Shown one piece after another: positions 32,427-40,073 of a DNA stretch of 64,000 bases. Made by a program: the position numbers and the translations under genes. The notes beneath the pieces are model-generated. The model did not search any database, had not been told where the DNA came from, and worked only from the letters and a program-made list of their open reading frames with translations. The stretch's first letter is position 1, and every line of letters begins with the position of its first letter. The stretch is from Aurantibacter crassamenti (GTDB taxonomy: Bacteria > Bacteroidota > Bacteroidia > Flavobacteriales > Flavobacteriaceae), in assembly GCF_016811105.1 (NCBI RefSeq), contig NZ_JAFBGM010000002.1, forward strand, positions 868,001 through 932,000. The letters run 5' to 3'.

Positions 32427-33914
32427 CTAATTATTCAAATAACTATTTACAGCTGATGCTCTTTGTGAAACATGAGAATTCAATTCACTTATAGCCGCTT
32501 GAAAGTCTGAACTACTATTTAAAAATGTATAACCCGGTTCTTCTACAGTTGCGTAAGGTTCAACCAAACTTGAGTACGAACTATATAATGACTGTATGGT
32601 ACTCACATTAAAAGGTCCATCTACAACATCTTGTACATAGTCATCATAAATCGCTTTGTACTCAGGATCTTCATATAGATATGATATTAATGGCCATTGG
32701 GCTGCGGTAACATCAGAGAAATCAAGTTCGGGGGAACCACCTTGATTTCCTTCTTGCAATGCTTCGTTATTATCCCACGGAATCCATGTTAATTTGCTAT
32801 TATCAGAATTATTATACAAGAAATAATTATGAGTCATTCTACCATACGTATCCCAGTTTTGTATTACTGTATTTACAGCCAAATAATTTAAAAATACATC
32901 GGTATCGAAAACAGATTCTAAATTCGTACGCCATGCAGCTGCATCGGTAGTTCTTAATCCATCATTTAGAATATCGAACAAAGCTTCAACATCTGTAAAA
33001 TCAGCTTCATCTTCATTATTTTTCTTTACAAATTCATCTTCATCATAAGTGCCTGTTGCAAAACTTGCTGCATCACCATCTGGTTTGTACAGGTTACCAT
33101 CGTCATCTCCAAATTGGTCCTCTAAAACAGTATCGTCAACTTCTTCTACCATAGTATAAACTCCAAAATATTGGGGACCTTCACCAAAATCAACATAAAC
33201 GGTATAAAAGGCAGTATGTGAAACAGCTAACCCTGCATTTTTAAATACATCTGCAGCTACTTTCTCGCGTAACATAGATTTATCATTGAAGTTGTTTTTA
33301 AGACTTAGCTTTTTAAATCCGTAAAAACGTTGGTTTTTTATCTGTGGATAATCATCTTCAAATTCATCAAAATCTAATTTGAATGATAATTTAAGTATAC
33401 CCGCTTGCCAACTACTTTGTAGACTTGAATTTCCTTTAAATCGCACCCCTACGCGATACCATTCTTTATCATCATAATGAACTTCAGCTGGCACAAAAAT
33501 GGGGTCTTCATCTGAAAATGAAGCACCGCCACCACCTCCTGGTCCACCACCAGGTCCGCCGCCTTGACCAGTGGCACCAAATGTGCCATACAAGCTTGTC
33601 ATATCGTCTAACATACTTTGCCAACGATCTTCAGTAATAACAATATCGATTCTCTTTACAGTATTATCTTCGAAAACCTCATCAAAATCAGGATCAACAT
33701 CATTGCTATGTGTTTCCGTTGTCCAATCGGTAGCTTCAAAATCTGCATCGTCAATTGTTACCTCATCGTCAGTAGCTTCATCTTCAGAATCATCCATAGC
33801 AACTTCGTCTTCAGTAACTGCTTCAATGGTATCATCATTACTACATGAAGAAATTATGAAGAATGTTGTGCTAAAGAAGATTGCTGTAAAAAGGAAATTT
33901 ATATTCTTAATCAT
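32427..33914 (-). CDS. CotH kinase family lipoprotein
   Basis: A 495-residue lipoprotein (FIISSC, Cys23, then SNDDT) with a long acidic linker of Asp/Glu-rich sequence (about 27-75) and a glycine/proline-rich loop (about 115-130). The CotH kinase-like domain fills the rest: VRFKGNSSLQSSW, KLSFKLDFDEF, KKLSLKNNFNDKSMLREKVAADVF, GVYTMVEEVDD and LYKPDG. CotH of Bacillus is an atypical protein kinase for spore coat; bacterial lipoprotein members have no settled role, but surface or extracellular phosphorylation is possible. The EF-hand gene is 40 bases upstream, so the pair shares the promoter at 34258-34288. The signal and the acidic tail suggest surface exposure. Confidence 0.85.
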   Translation of the reverse strand: MIKNINFLFTAIFFSTTFFIISSCSNDDTIEAVTEDEVAMDDSEDEATDDEVTIDDADFEATDWTTETHSNDVDPDFDEVFEDNTVKRIDIVITEDRWQSMLDDMTSLYGTFGATGQGGGPGGGPGGGGGASFSDEDPIFVPAEVHYDDKEWYRVGVRFKGNSSLQSSWQAGILKLSFKLDFDEFEDDYPQIKNQRFYGFKKLSLKNNFNDKSMLREKVAADVFKNAGLAVSHTAFYTVYVDFGEGPQYFGVYTMVEEVDDTVLEDQFGDDDGNLYKPDGDAASFATGTYDEDEFVKKNNEDEADFTDVEALFDILNDGLRTTDAAAWRTNLESVFDTDVFLNYLAVNTVIQNWDTYGRMTHNYFLYNNSDNSKLTWIPWDNNEALQEGNQGGSPELDFSDVTAAQWPLISYLYEDPEYKAIYDDYVQDVVDGPFNVSTIQSLYSSYSSLVEPYATVEEPGYTFLNSSSDFQAAISELNSHVSQRASAVNSYLNN

Positions 33915-33954
33915 TATTGTAATGTGTTTTAATTAATTGAAAATTTCACGATTA

Positions 33955-34233
33955 TTATCTCTTAGATGGTCTTTTTGGTTTTGGAGCTTTTTCAAACTCT
34001 TCTTCAGAAATAAAGCCATCTTCATTCGCATCGATTGTGTCAAAATTTTCAGACAAAGGTCCCTTTACTTCGTCTTTTGCTAATTTTCCATCTTCGTTAG
34101 CATCCATTTCTTTTACTAATTTTTCGAAAGTAGGCGGCTCTCTTCGTTCACCTTTTTGTGCAAAAGCACTTGTTGAGCCTAAAATGGCCATTCCGAAAAC
34201 GATTACTGCTGTTTTAATTGTGTTTAATTTCAT
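33955..34233 (-). CDS. Secreted EF-hand protein
   Basis: A 92-residue protein with a signal peptide (cleavage after SAFAQ, near residue 26) and two EF-hand calcium loops, DANEDGKLAKDE (about 49-60) and DANEDGFISEEE (about 70-81). Both have acidic residues at the expected ligand positions, so calcium binding is likely. It is exported to the periplasm or beyond. It lies 40 bases upstream of cotH and is the first gene of that operon, with an ECF-type promoter. The pairing with CotH and with acidic lipoproteins suggests a calcium-related or metal-related envelope function; this is inference. Confidence 0.85.
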   Translation of the reverse strand: MKLNTIKTAVIVFGMAILGSTSAFAQKGERREPPTFEKLVKEMDANEDGKLAKDEVKGPLSENFDTIDANEDGFISEEEFEKAPKPKRPSKR

Positions 34234-34257
34234 ATCTATAATTTTATGTATTTGATA

Positions 34258-34288
34258 ATTTAGATGTGATAGTATTTTTAAACTTGCG
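34258..34288 (-). promoter_or_regulatory. Putative ECF sigma promoter of the EF-hand-CotH operon
   Basis: On the minus strand CGCAAGTTT (34288-34280), a 13-base spacer and CATCTAAAT (34266-34258), 25 positions from the first base of the EF-hand start codon. It is identical in both elements to the promoter at 31370-31400. Confidence 0.65.
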
Positions 34289-34311
34289 GCTACTTGTGTT
34301 AAAAAAATGCA

Positions 34312-34339
34312 AAAAAAAAGACCCTCAAAAATGAGGGTC
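34312..34339 (-). terminator. Terminator of the sigma / anti-sigma / Spy-like operon
   Basis: An 8-bp GC-rich stem (GACCCTCA 34320-34327 with TGAGGGTC 34332-34339) has a 4-base loop. On the minus strand it is followed by nine T (34311-34319). It lies 70 bases after the Spy-like gene. Confidence 0.9.
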
Positions 34340-34409
34340 GTATAGAATTAAATACATTTTAATCTTTACTACAGAAAATATCAGGAGACATGTATACTCC
34401 ATAATACTT

Positions 34410-34916
34410 TTAGTGTCCGGGAGGAGGTGGCCTGTTCTCCGGCCCTCTACCACCAGGTGGAGGTCCTTCGCGATTTTCTGATCCTGGATGATGTAAAGCA
34501 TCCTTTAATATCAATGCTAAGCGTGCCGCTTGTTCTTCATTACATAATTCATTTACAGACCTAAAGAAATTAAACGTTGCTAACTCTCTCTTTTTTTCTT
34601 TGTTTGCGATAACTGTTATGATTGAATCGATTGTAAAGTCATTAACAGTATTGTCAGGTATCAAACTAAACATAGCATCTTTTGATAATTTAACATCATC
34701 TAAAATAGTTCTGATTTCTTTTCTATGTGCAATATTTAACTGCTCAAATTGTTGCATTTGATTTTCATCAAATTGTAATTCGGTAGCAATAAAATTTGAA
34801 GGCCCTTGATTTTTTGGACCACGCTCGCCTATACTGCCAAAATGCTTGAACAGGAAAAACCCATTCATAAGTATTAAGAATCCTAACAAAATATATAAGA
34901 GTAAATTCTTCTTCAT
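34410..34916 (-). CDS. Spy/CpxP-like periplasmic protein, membrane-anchored
   Basis: A 168-residue protein with one N-terminal membrane segment (about 5-24) and a helical periplasmic part that resembles Spy/CpxP/metal-sensor proteins: LQFDENQMQQFEQLNIAHRKEIRTI and the LTxxQ-like repeat NEEQAARLALILKDAL. The last 25 residues are rich in Gly and Pro (GPPPGGRGPENRPPPPGH) with several histidines earlier. Family members bind metals or unfolded proteins and often belong to stress regulons. It follows the anti-sigma-like gene by 9 bases, so it is in the sigma operon and also under the internal ECF-type promoter. Confidence 0.75.
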   Translation of the reverse strand: MKKNLLLYILLGFLILMNGFFLFKHFGSIGERGPKNQGPSNFIATELQFDENQMQQFEQLNIAHRKEIRTILDDVKLSKDAMFSLIPDNTVNDFTIDSIITVIANKEKKRELATFNFFRSVNELCNEEQAARLALILKDALHHPGSENREGPPPGGRGPENRPPPPGH

Positions 34917-34925
34917 AATTTCAAA

Positions 34926-35246
34926 TTAGTATAAATAAGTATCAGAATCACTTTTAGTGATACCGTAAACATCAGCAAAATCAGAAACATTTTCACTATA
35001 ACTATCATCTGTATTTGACAATAATACGGCAGTGTTTAAGAGCACAAAGCAAATAAGTGCAGCAGCTTGGTATTTGGGTGTAAACCAATCTAAATAATGA
35101 ATACCCTCATTAGATTTCTCCGTCTGCTGTGCCATACGATTAAGCACTTTATCTTTAAAAAAAGGTGGTGCTTTAACCTTATCAATCTTTGAAACACTTT
35201 CTAATGTTTCATCAACCAATTCATCTATATTCATTTTACCCTTCAT
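34926..35246 (-). CDS. Probable anti-sigma factor (single-span membrane protein)
   Basis: A 106-residue protein with a cytoplasmic, helical N-terminal part (NIDELVDETLESVSKI, PPFFKDKVLNRM), one membrane segment (about 55-76, AALICFVLLNTAVLL) and a short acidic outer tail. No zinc-binding HxxxCxxC motif is seen, so it is not of the ZAS type. Position right after the ECF sigma gene (55-base gap) and the size and topology fit an anti-sigma factor of a non-ZAS kind, but homology is not evident. The gap contains the ECF-type promoter at 35271-35301, so the sigma factor would raise its own inhibitor. Confidence 0.6.
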   Translation of the reverse strand: MKGKMNIDELVDETLESVSKIDKVKAPPFFKDKVLNRMAQQTEKSNEGIHYLDWFTPKYQAAALICFVLLNTAVLLSNTDDSYSENVSDFADVYGITKSDSDTYLY

Positions 35247-35270
35247 TTTAAATAGTTTATATCTACATTA

Positions 35271-35301
35271 TTTAAGATGCCATTAACAAAAAAAACTTGC
35301 G
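35271..35301 (-). promoter_or_regulatory. Putative ECF sigma promoter before the anti-sigma-like gene
   Basis: On the minus strand CGCAAGTTT (35301-35293), a 13-base spacer and CATCTTAAA (35279-35271; one base inserted relative to CATCTAAAT), 25 positions from the first base of the start codon. It begins immediately after the stop codon of the sigma gene. Confidence 0.6.
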
Positions 35302-35904
35302 TTAAGTTTCATCTTTTTTATAATAATCATGTAAAAGTTCCTGTAAATTCTTTTTAGCTCTAAACAATAACGACTCTATTGAAGAAATTGATTTTTCTGT
35401 AATTTCTGCAACTTCTTGATAGCTCAAGTCATCAATTTTGTTTAAAGTATATACTATTCGCTGTGCTTCTGGCAACTTATTTATAGCAGCAAAAAGTATC
35501 TCACTCTGCTCTTTATTCTCTAATTGAACACCCGGATGATTAAACTCAGTAAAATAGGAGCTTTTATCTATTGGCACATCATTTCCTAATAATGATTGCA
35601 TAAAACCGAATCGTTTTTTCGTGTTCTTCTTTCTAATAAATTCTAAACACTTATTGGTACTAATGCGGTAAATCCAAGTTGATAATTTTGAATCGCCTTT
35701 AAATTTACCTATTGAATTAAAGACTTCAACAAAAACATCTTGAGCAATATCTTCAGCATCTTCTGAATTGGGCACAAAAGAAATACAAGTACTAAATACC
35801 TTTTGCTGATATTCATCAAGCAGCTGACTATAAGCCTGATTGGTACCTTTCTGTAAAGCTAAAATAAAGTCTTGTTCTTCCAAATGGGGAGATTTGGTCT
35901 GCAA
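35302..35904 (-). CDS. ECF-type RNA polymerase sigma factor
   Basis: A 200-residue sigma factor with region 2 (YQQKVFSTCISFVPNSEDAEDIAQDVFVEVF, notably DAEDIAQDVF near residue 48; then TWIYRISTNKCLEFIRKK) and region 4 (LPEAQRIVYTLNKIDDLSYQEVAEI and SSIESLLFRAKKNLQ). It is of the Bacteroidota ECF class. The start codon is TTG at 35904, since the frame has a stop four codons upstream and no ATG or GTG before region 2. It heads an operon with the anti-sigma-like and Spy-like genes. Its own upstream region lacks the CGCAAGTTT-N13-CATCT promoter that is found before the genes it probably controls. Confidence 0.9.
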   Translation of the reverse strand: MQTKSPHLEEQDFILALQKGTNQAYSQLLDEYQQKVFSTCISFVPNSEDAEDIAQDVFVEVFNSIGKFKGDSKLSTWIYRISTNKCLEFIRKKNTKKRFGFMQSLLGNDVPIDKSSYFTEFNHPGVQLENKEQSEILFAAINKLPEAQRIVYTLNKIDDLSYQEVAEITEKSISSIESLLFRAKKNLQELLHDYYKKDET

Positions 35905-36078
35905 ATTACATAAAAACTAAGAGTGTAGACTCTAATTTAAATACAAGTATAATCGCTTTATTCTTGTTAATGCTGCAAGATTTATAGTATTAGCTTCAGA
36001 ATTTTCATTGAACAAGTATTTGAATGAGTAAATTTAAATGATATTTTAAATATCAATAAGTTAGTTTGAGTTAGTTAG

Positions 36079-36112
36079 AAAACAGCGTGTTGGGTGATAC
36101 GCTGTTTTTTTT
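36079..36112. terminator. Hairpin downstream of the GH43 gene
   Basis: A 10-bp inverted repeat (AAAACAGCGT 36079-36088, ACGCTGTTTT 36099-36108) with a 10-base loop. The T-run is longer on the plus strand (36105-36112), although the adjacent genes are on the minus strand. It probably ends the GH43-symporter transcript; it may work both ways. Confidence 0.6.
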
Positions 36113-36171
36113 ATTTCTAAATTAAAATCTCTAGTAAGATTTACTACCTTTCTTTACAACAATAACAAGTA

Positions 36172-37209
36172 CTACGCTGTGTAAGGGTCGAGAGTTACAA
36201 TTGTGCCATCAGAGTTATATTTAATTTCTGCAACTTTTACAGAACGTAAATGAGTAACACCTTTTGACAGACTAGAATCATGATAAAATAGATACCACTT
36301 ACCCTGAACTTCACAGATTGAGTGATGAGAGGTCCAACCAACAACAGGGTTTAGAATTTTACCAGCATATGTAAATGGACCATAAGGACTCTCACCTATC
36401 GCATAACAAATAAAATGTGTATCTCCTGTAGAATAAGAAAAATAGTATTTGCCCTTATATTTATGAACCCACGAAGCTTCAAAAAACCGTCTGTCGGTAT
36501 CGCCTGCTAAAAGTAATTGACCATTTTCATCTAGTATCAGAACCTCTTTTGGCTTTTCAGAGAATTCTAAAAGATCATCAGTCATTTTTGCTACTATAGG
36601 TAATAAAGCAGGCTCATGGTTTTCAGGCACATGCGCTGTTGGACTATTAGGCTGTTCAGCATTAAAGCTACCTGTACGCCAACGTTGCAGTTGCCCCCCC
36701 CATAGACCACCAAAATACATGTAATAGCTGCCATCATCATCTTTATAAACTGCAGGGTCAATTGAAAAGCTATTTTTAATAGCTTCAGGTTGAGGCGTAA
36801 AAGGCCCTATAGGTGAATTACTTGTAGCAACCCCTATTCGAAATACACCATCATATGCTTTCGCAGGAAAAAACAGATAATATGTGCCGTCTTTTTCGTT
36901 TGCATCTGGTGCCCACATTTGCTTTTCAGCCCATGGCACATTATCAACATGTAAAGCTACTCCGTTATCTACCGTTTCACTATCTATACTATCCATAGAA
37001 AGCACATGATAGTCTTCCATGGCAAAATGACTTCCTAAATCATCAAATGCTTCGCCAGCATCAATATCATGTGAGGGATAAATGTATATTTTCCCATTAA
37101 AAACATGAGCTGATGGGTCAGCGGTATAAATATGTTTTACTAATGGTTGAGAAATTGCTTTTTTATTTAACTCATCAAAATCTATGTGTTCTATAGAATC
37201 TTCCGGCAT
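36172..37209 (-). CDS. Glycoside hydrolase family 43 (beta-xylosidase / arabinofuranosidase type)
   Basis: A 345-residue five-bladed propeller enzyme without a signal peptide, so it acts in the cytoplasm. The three GH43 carboxylates are visible: the general-base Asp in YTADPSAHVF (near residue 31), the second Asp in SIDPAVYKDDDGSYY (near 149) and the general-acid Glu in FFEASWVHKYKG (near 246). It would cleave xylo-oligosaccharides or arabino-xylosides brought in by the neighbouring symporter, whose gene ends 10 bases upstream. Its position matches the xylosidase of the xynA-xynB-xynD type clusters of Prevotella. Exact substrate (xylose or arabinose side) cannot be told from sequence. Confidence 0.88.
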   Translation of the reverse strand: MPEDSIEHIDFDELNKKAISQPLVKHIYTADPSAHVFNGKIYIYPSHDIDAGEAFDDLGSHFAMEDYHVLSMDSIDSETVDNGVALHVDNVPWAEKQMWAPDANEKDGTYYLFFPAKAYDGVFRIGVATSNSPIGPFTPQPEAIKNSFSIDPAVYKDDDGSYYMYFGGLWGGQLQRWRTGSFNAEQPNSPTAHVPENHEPALLPIVAKMTDDLLEFSEKPKEVLILDENGQLLLAGDTDRRFFEASWVHKYKGKYYFSYSTGDTHFICYAIGESPYGPFTYAGKILNPVVGWTSHHSICEVQGKWYLFYHDSSLSKGVTHLRSVKVAEIKYNSDGTIVTLDPYTA

Positions 37210-37219
37210 CTTTTATTTT

Positions 37220-38680
37220 TTAGTTGATACTTCTACGTTTTAATAAATCGGCTTCAATTTCAACTTCCATTTTCTTATTAATCTCATAGAAAAACAACAG
37301 GCCAATGCCAATTAAAAATGGAATTGCCGGATAAATACTAACCAACATTTTTGTTCCTTGAATAGCGCTTTCAGGTTGTATTATAGCTTGACCCACAACG
37401 GCAGCCTCTTTGGTAATATAATTATGTATTCCTAATATCCATGTGACTAGAGCTCCACCAATCGTAAGCCCTAGCTTTAACCCTACCAACATGGCTGAAA
37501 AAATAATGGCGGTTGCTCTTCTGTTATTTTTCCATTCAGAATAATCAGCTACATCTGCAATCATCGCCCATAGTAAGGGTATTGTAAGTCCGTAGAAAAA
37601 ACCATGTAGTATTTGCGAAACAAACATTAACTCAACTGATAAAGCTGAAAAGAAATAGAAAATTGCAATAAATATTGTGGATGCAAAAAGCGCAGCTCCA
37701 AATACATCTCGTTTTCCATATTTGTCAGCCAGGTTTTTAGAAAATAAAATACCTATAATCATAAAAATAATACCGCCAGCATTAAATAGACCAAAGCCGG
37801 CCGATACAGGATTCTCGCCAAAGAAGTTAACGCCAATACCCGATAAAGCATCTAAAATAGGTTGTATAAATTGAGTTAATCGCTCTTTATCTACATAATT
37901 TTCAAAATAATAAACATAAGAACCACCTTTCATGGCGAGTGTAATGAATACCAAAGTTGTTAGAACTAGCATAAGAACCCATGGTCTATTTTTAAATAAA
38001 TCACCTAAGTCTTCTTTAAGACTTGACTTTTGTTCTATTGTTGGAACAATACGCTCTTTGGTAGTGAAAAAAGTTATGACAAGCATTACAGTACCAATTA
38101 TGGCTAACCAAGTCATTACAATTTCAATACCAACAGCCTTATCACCGTCACCCGCTGATTGAATAATTGGTAGCATAAAAACTTGTACAAAAAACTGAGC
38201 GAACATTACAGCCACAAAGCGGTAAGATGACAAGCTATTTCGTTCAGCCATATCACCTGTTATTACACCACTAAGTGCTGAATATGGTAAATTATTGGCC
38301 GCATATAAAAGTAAAAGCAAGGTATAGGTTATCACCGCATAAATCACTTTGCCTTTATATTCGAAATCGGGCGTACTGAAAGCCAATAATGCTGTAATAC
38401 CTAAAGGGATGGCCGTCCAAATAATCCAAGGTCTAAATTTTCCATATTTAGATTTTGTTCGATCAGCCAATGCACCAATAATAGGGTTAAAACCGAAAGC
38501 CGCTATTAGACCTACAGTTAACATAATTGCTGAAGCATGATTGGCTTCAAGACCGTAAATATCGGTATAGAAATACGCGAGATAGGTCATTAAGGTTTGA
38601 AAGACTAAGTTGGCAGAGAGGTCACCCAAACTGTAACCAATCTTCTCTTTTATCGATAATTTTTGTGAATTTGCACTCAT
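37220..38680 (-). CDS. Sugar:cation symporter of the GPH family (XynD/XynP/YicJ type)
   Basis: A 486-residue, 12-segment inner-membrane transporter of the glycoside-pentoside-hexuronide family. Its start, KIGYSLGDLSANLVFQTLMTYLAYFYTDIYG (in brief, GYSLGDLSANLVFQ), is the family signature, followed by RTKSKYGKFRPWI in the loop between segments 2 and 3 and by IADVADYSEWKNNRRATA, the second family block. It likely imports xylobiose or xylosides with Na+ or H+. It lies between the GH10 gene (35 bases upstream) and the GH43 gene (10 bases downstream), forming an operon of xylan use. Confidence 0.9.
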   Translation of the reverse strand: MSANSQKLSIKEKIGYSLGDLSANLVFQTLMTYLAYFYTDIYGLEANHASAIMLTVGLIAAFGFNPIIGALADRTKSKYGKFRPWIIWTAIPLGITALLAFSTPDFEYKGKVIYAVITYTLLLLLYAANNLPYSALSGVITGDMAERNSLSSYRFVAVMFAQFFVQVFMLPIIQSAGDGDKAVGIEIVMTWLAIIGTVMLVITFFTTKERIVPTIEQKSSLKEDLGDLFKNRPWVLMLVLTTLVFITLAMKGGSYVYYFENYVDKERLTQFIQPILDALSGIGVNFFGENPVSAGFGLFNAGGIIFMIIGILFSKNLADKYGKRDVFGAALFASTIFIAIFYFFSALSVELMFVSQILHGFFYGLTIPLLWAMIADVADYSEWKNNRRATAIIFSAMLVGLKLGLTIGGALVTWILGIHNYITKEAAVVGQAIIQPESAIQGTKMLVSIYPAIPFLIGIGLLFFYEINKKMEVEIEADLLKRRSIN

Positions 38681-38715
38681 ATTGGTTTTATAACTTGAAG
38701 GTTAAAAAGGGTTAG

Positions 38716-39843
38716 TTATTTCTTTAGTGCAACAATTCGATCATAAGCCATTTTAGCATTTTGATTTCTATCGAAAAGTAGTGGGTAATTAGTTCTGCCG
38801 TCTATAGGCCAATTATTGAGCCATGAATTACCATCATTTAAACCCCAAAATGTTACACGGTCAATTTTATCTTCATGTTTCAAGAATAATTTGAAAATTT
38901 CTTCATAACGCTCAGCCAACTGCACTTGAACAGAATCAGGAAGGCCTTCTGGGTATGGGTTCATTTTTTCGCTTCCTTCAAAATTTTGGCTTACTTCTGC
39001 CCCTTCTAAATCCCACGGATTTGGTAGGACTGTTATATCTAATTCAGTAATCATTACTTTAATTCCTAATTCTGAATATGCTATAATACTCTCCTCAATT
39101 TCTTCAATTGAAGGTCCGTTTAAGCTCCAATGGCCTTGCATACCAATACCATCAATTTTAGCACCAGCAGCCTGTAACTGCTTTACTAATCTTATTGCAC
39201 CTTCACGTTTTTCAGGTTTTGTTAGGTTGTAATCATTGTAAGCTAATGCTGCATCAGGGTCTGCTTTCGCTGCTAGTTTATATGCACGTTCTAAGTAACC
39301 TTCACCTAATATTTCTAAAAAAATAGATTCTCGAAGTGTTCCATCTTCATTTAATGCTTCATTTACAACATCCCAGTCATCTATCTTTCCTTTATAACGA
39401 CTCACAATAGTGTTAATATGGTTTTCTAAATGAGCAATCATTTCAGTACTATCTTTAATCTGATTCACCCACTCTCCTAGTTGGCTATGCCAAACCAAAG
39501 TATGCCCAACAACTTGCATATTATGTTTGTTGCCTAGCGCAACATATTTATCAGGTTGTTCAAAATTAAAAACATCAGGTTGTGGATGAATATACATCCA
39601 TTTTAAATTATTTTCTGGTGATAAACTACTGAACTCATTAGCTATTAATTTAGCAGATGTAGTGTCAGATTCATTAATCTGATGCTGATTAATTGCAACC
39701 CCTATTTGAAAATTGTCTTTAAAAGCATCTTTTAAGGTTGTTGTTTCTTTGGTAGTTTCTTGTTTAGCTTTATTTTCATTACAGCTTAAAAAACAACAAA
39801 CACTAAAAGTTATCAAACTTAGTTTGGCAATTTTATTCATCAT
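38716..39843 (-). CDS. Endo-1,4-beta-xylanase, GH10 family
   Basis: A 375-residue lipoprotein xylanase (signal CCFLSC, Cys20 or so). GH10 motifs: MQVVGHTLVWHSQ, the acid/base Glu in WDVVNEALNEDG (near residue 165), YNDYNL, and the nucleophile Glu in VMITELDITVLP (near residue 270), followed by VTFWGLNDGNSWL. All catalytic residues are present, and no carbohydrate-binding module is fused. It cuts xylan at the cell surface or in the periplasm, giving oligosaccharides for the symporter. The 230-base region upstream of it, after the hybrid regulator gene, should hold its inducible promoter. Confidence 0.93.
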   Translation of the reverse strand: MMNKIAKLSLITFSVCCFLSCNENKAKQETTKETTTLKDAFKDNFQIGVAINQHQINESDTTSAKLIANEFSSLSPENNLKWMYIHPQPDVFNFEQPDKYVALGNKHNMQVVGHTLVWHSQLGEWVNQIKDSTEMIAHLENHINTIVSRYKGKIDDWDVVNEALNEDGTLRESIFLEILGEGYLERAYKLAAKADPDAALAYNDYNLTKPEKREGAIRLVKQLQAAGAKIDGIGMQGHWSLNGPSIEEIEESIIAYSELGIKVMITELDITVLPNPWDLEGAEVSQNFEGSEKMNPYPEGLPDSVQVQLAERYEEIFKLFLKHEDKIDRVTFWGLNDGNSWLNNWPIDGRTNYPLLFDRNQNAKMAYDRIVALKK

Positions 39844-40073
39844 ATCTAGTTAGTTTTAAAAAATAAATGGCCATTGCATAGCCATCTTTATTATACATAA
39901 AAATCGTTCAATTCAATACAGTTTCTTTACCCTTAAAAGGGAATTAAAAGTACTTTAAAGTAACTGAGAAGAATGAAAGAATTGAAGCAATATCTATTAC
40001 AGTTGTTGCATAAATCATTCAATTATTTAGTAAAACTAAAAGTGGCAAGCAAATCCTGTTAATTGGAAAAACA

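Noticed and set aside
33571-33936. Serine-rich open frame on the plus strand
   Set aside because: It is the antisense image of the acidic linker of the CotH gene; long open frames there come from the repeated GAT/GAA-type codons.
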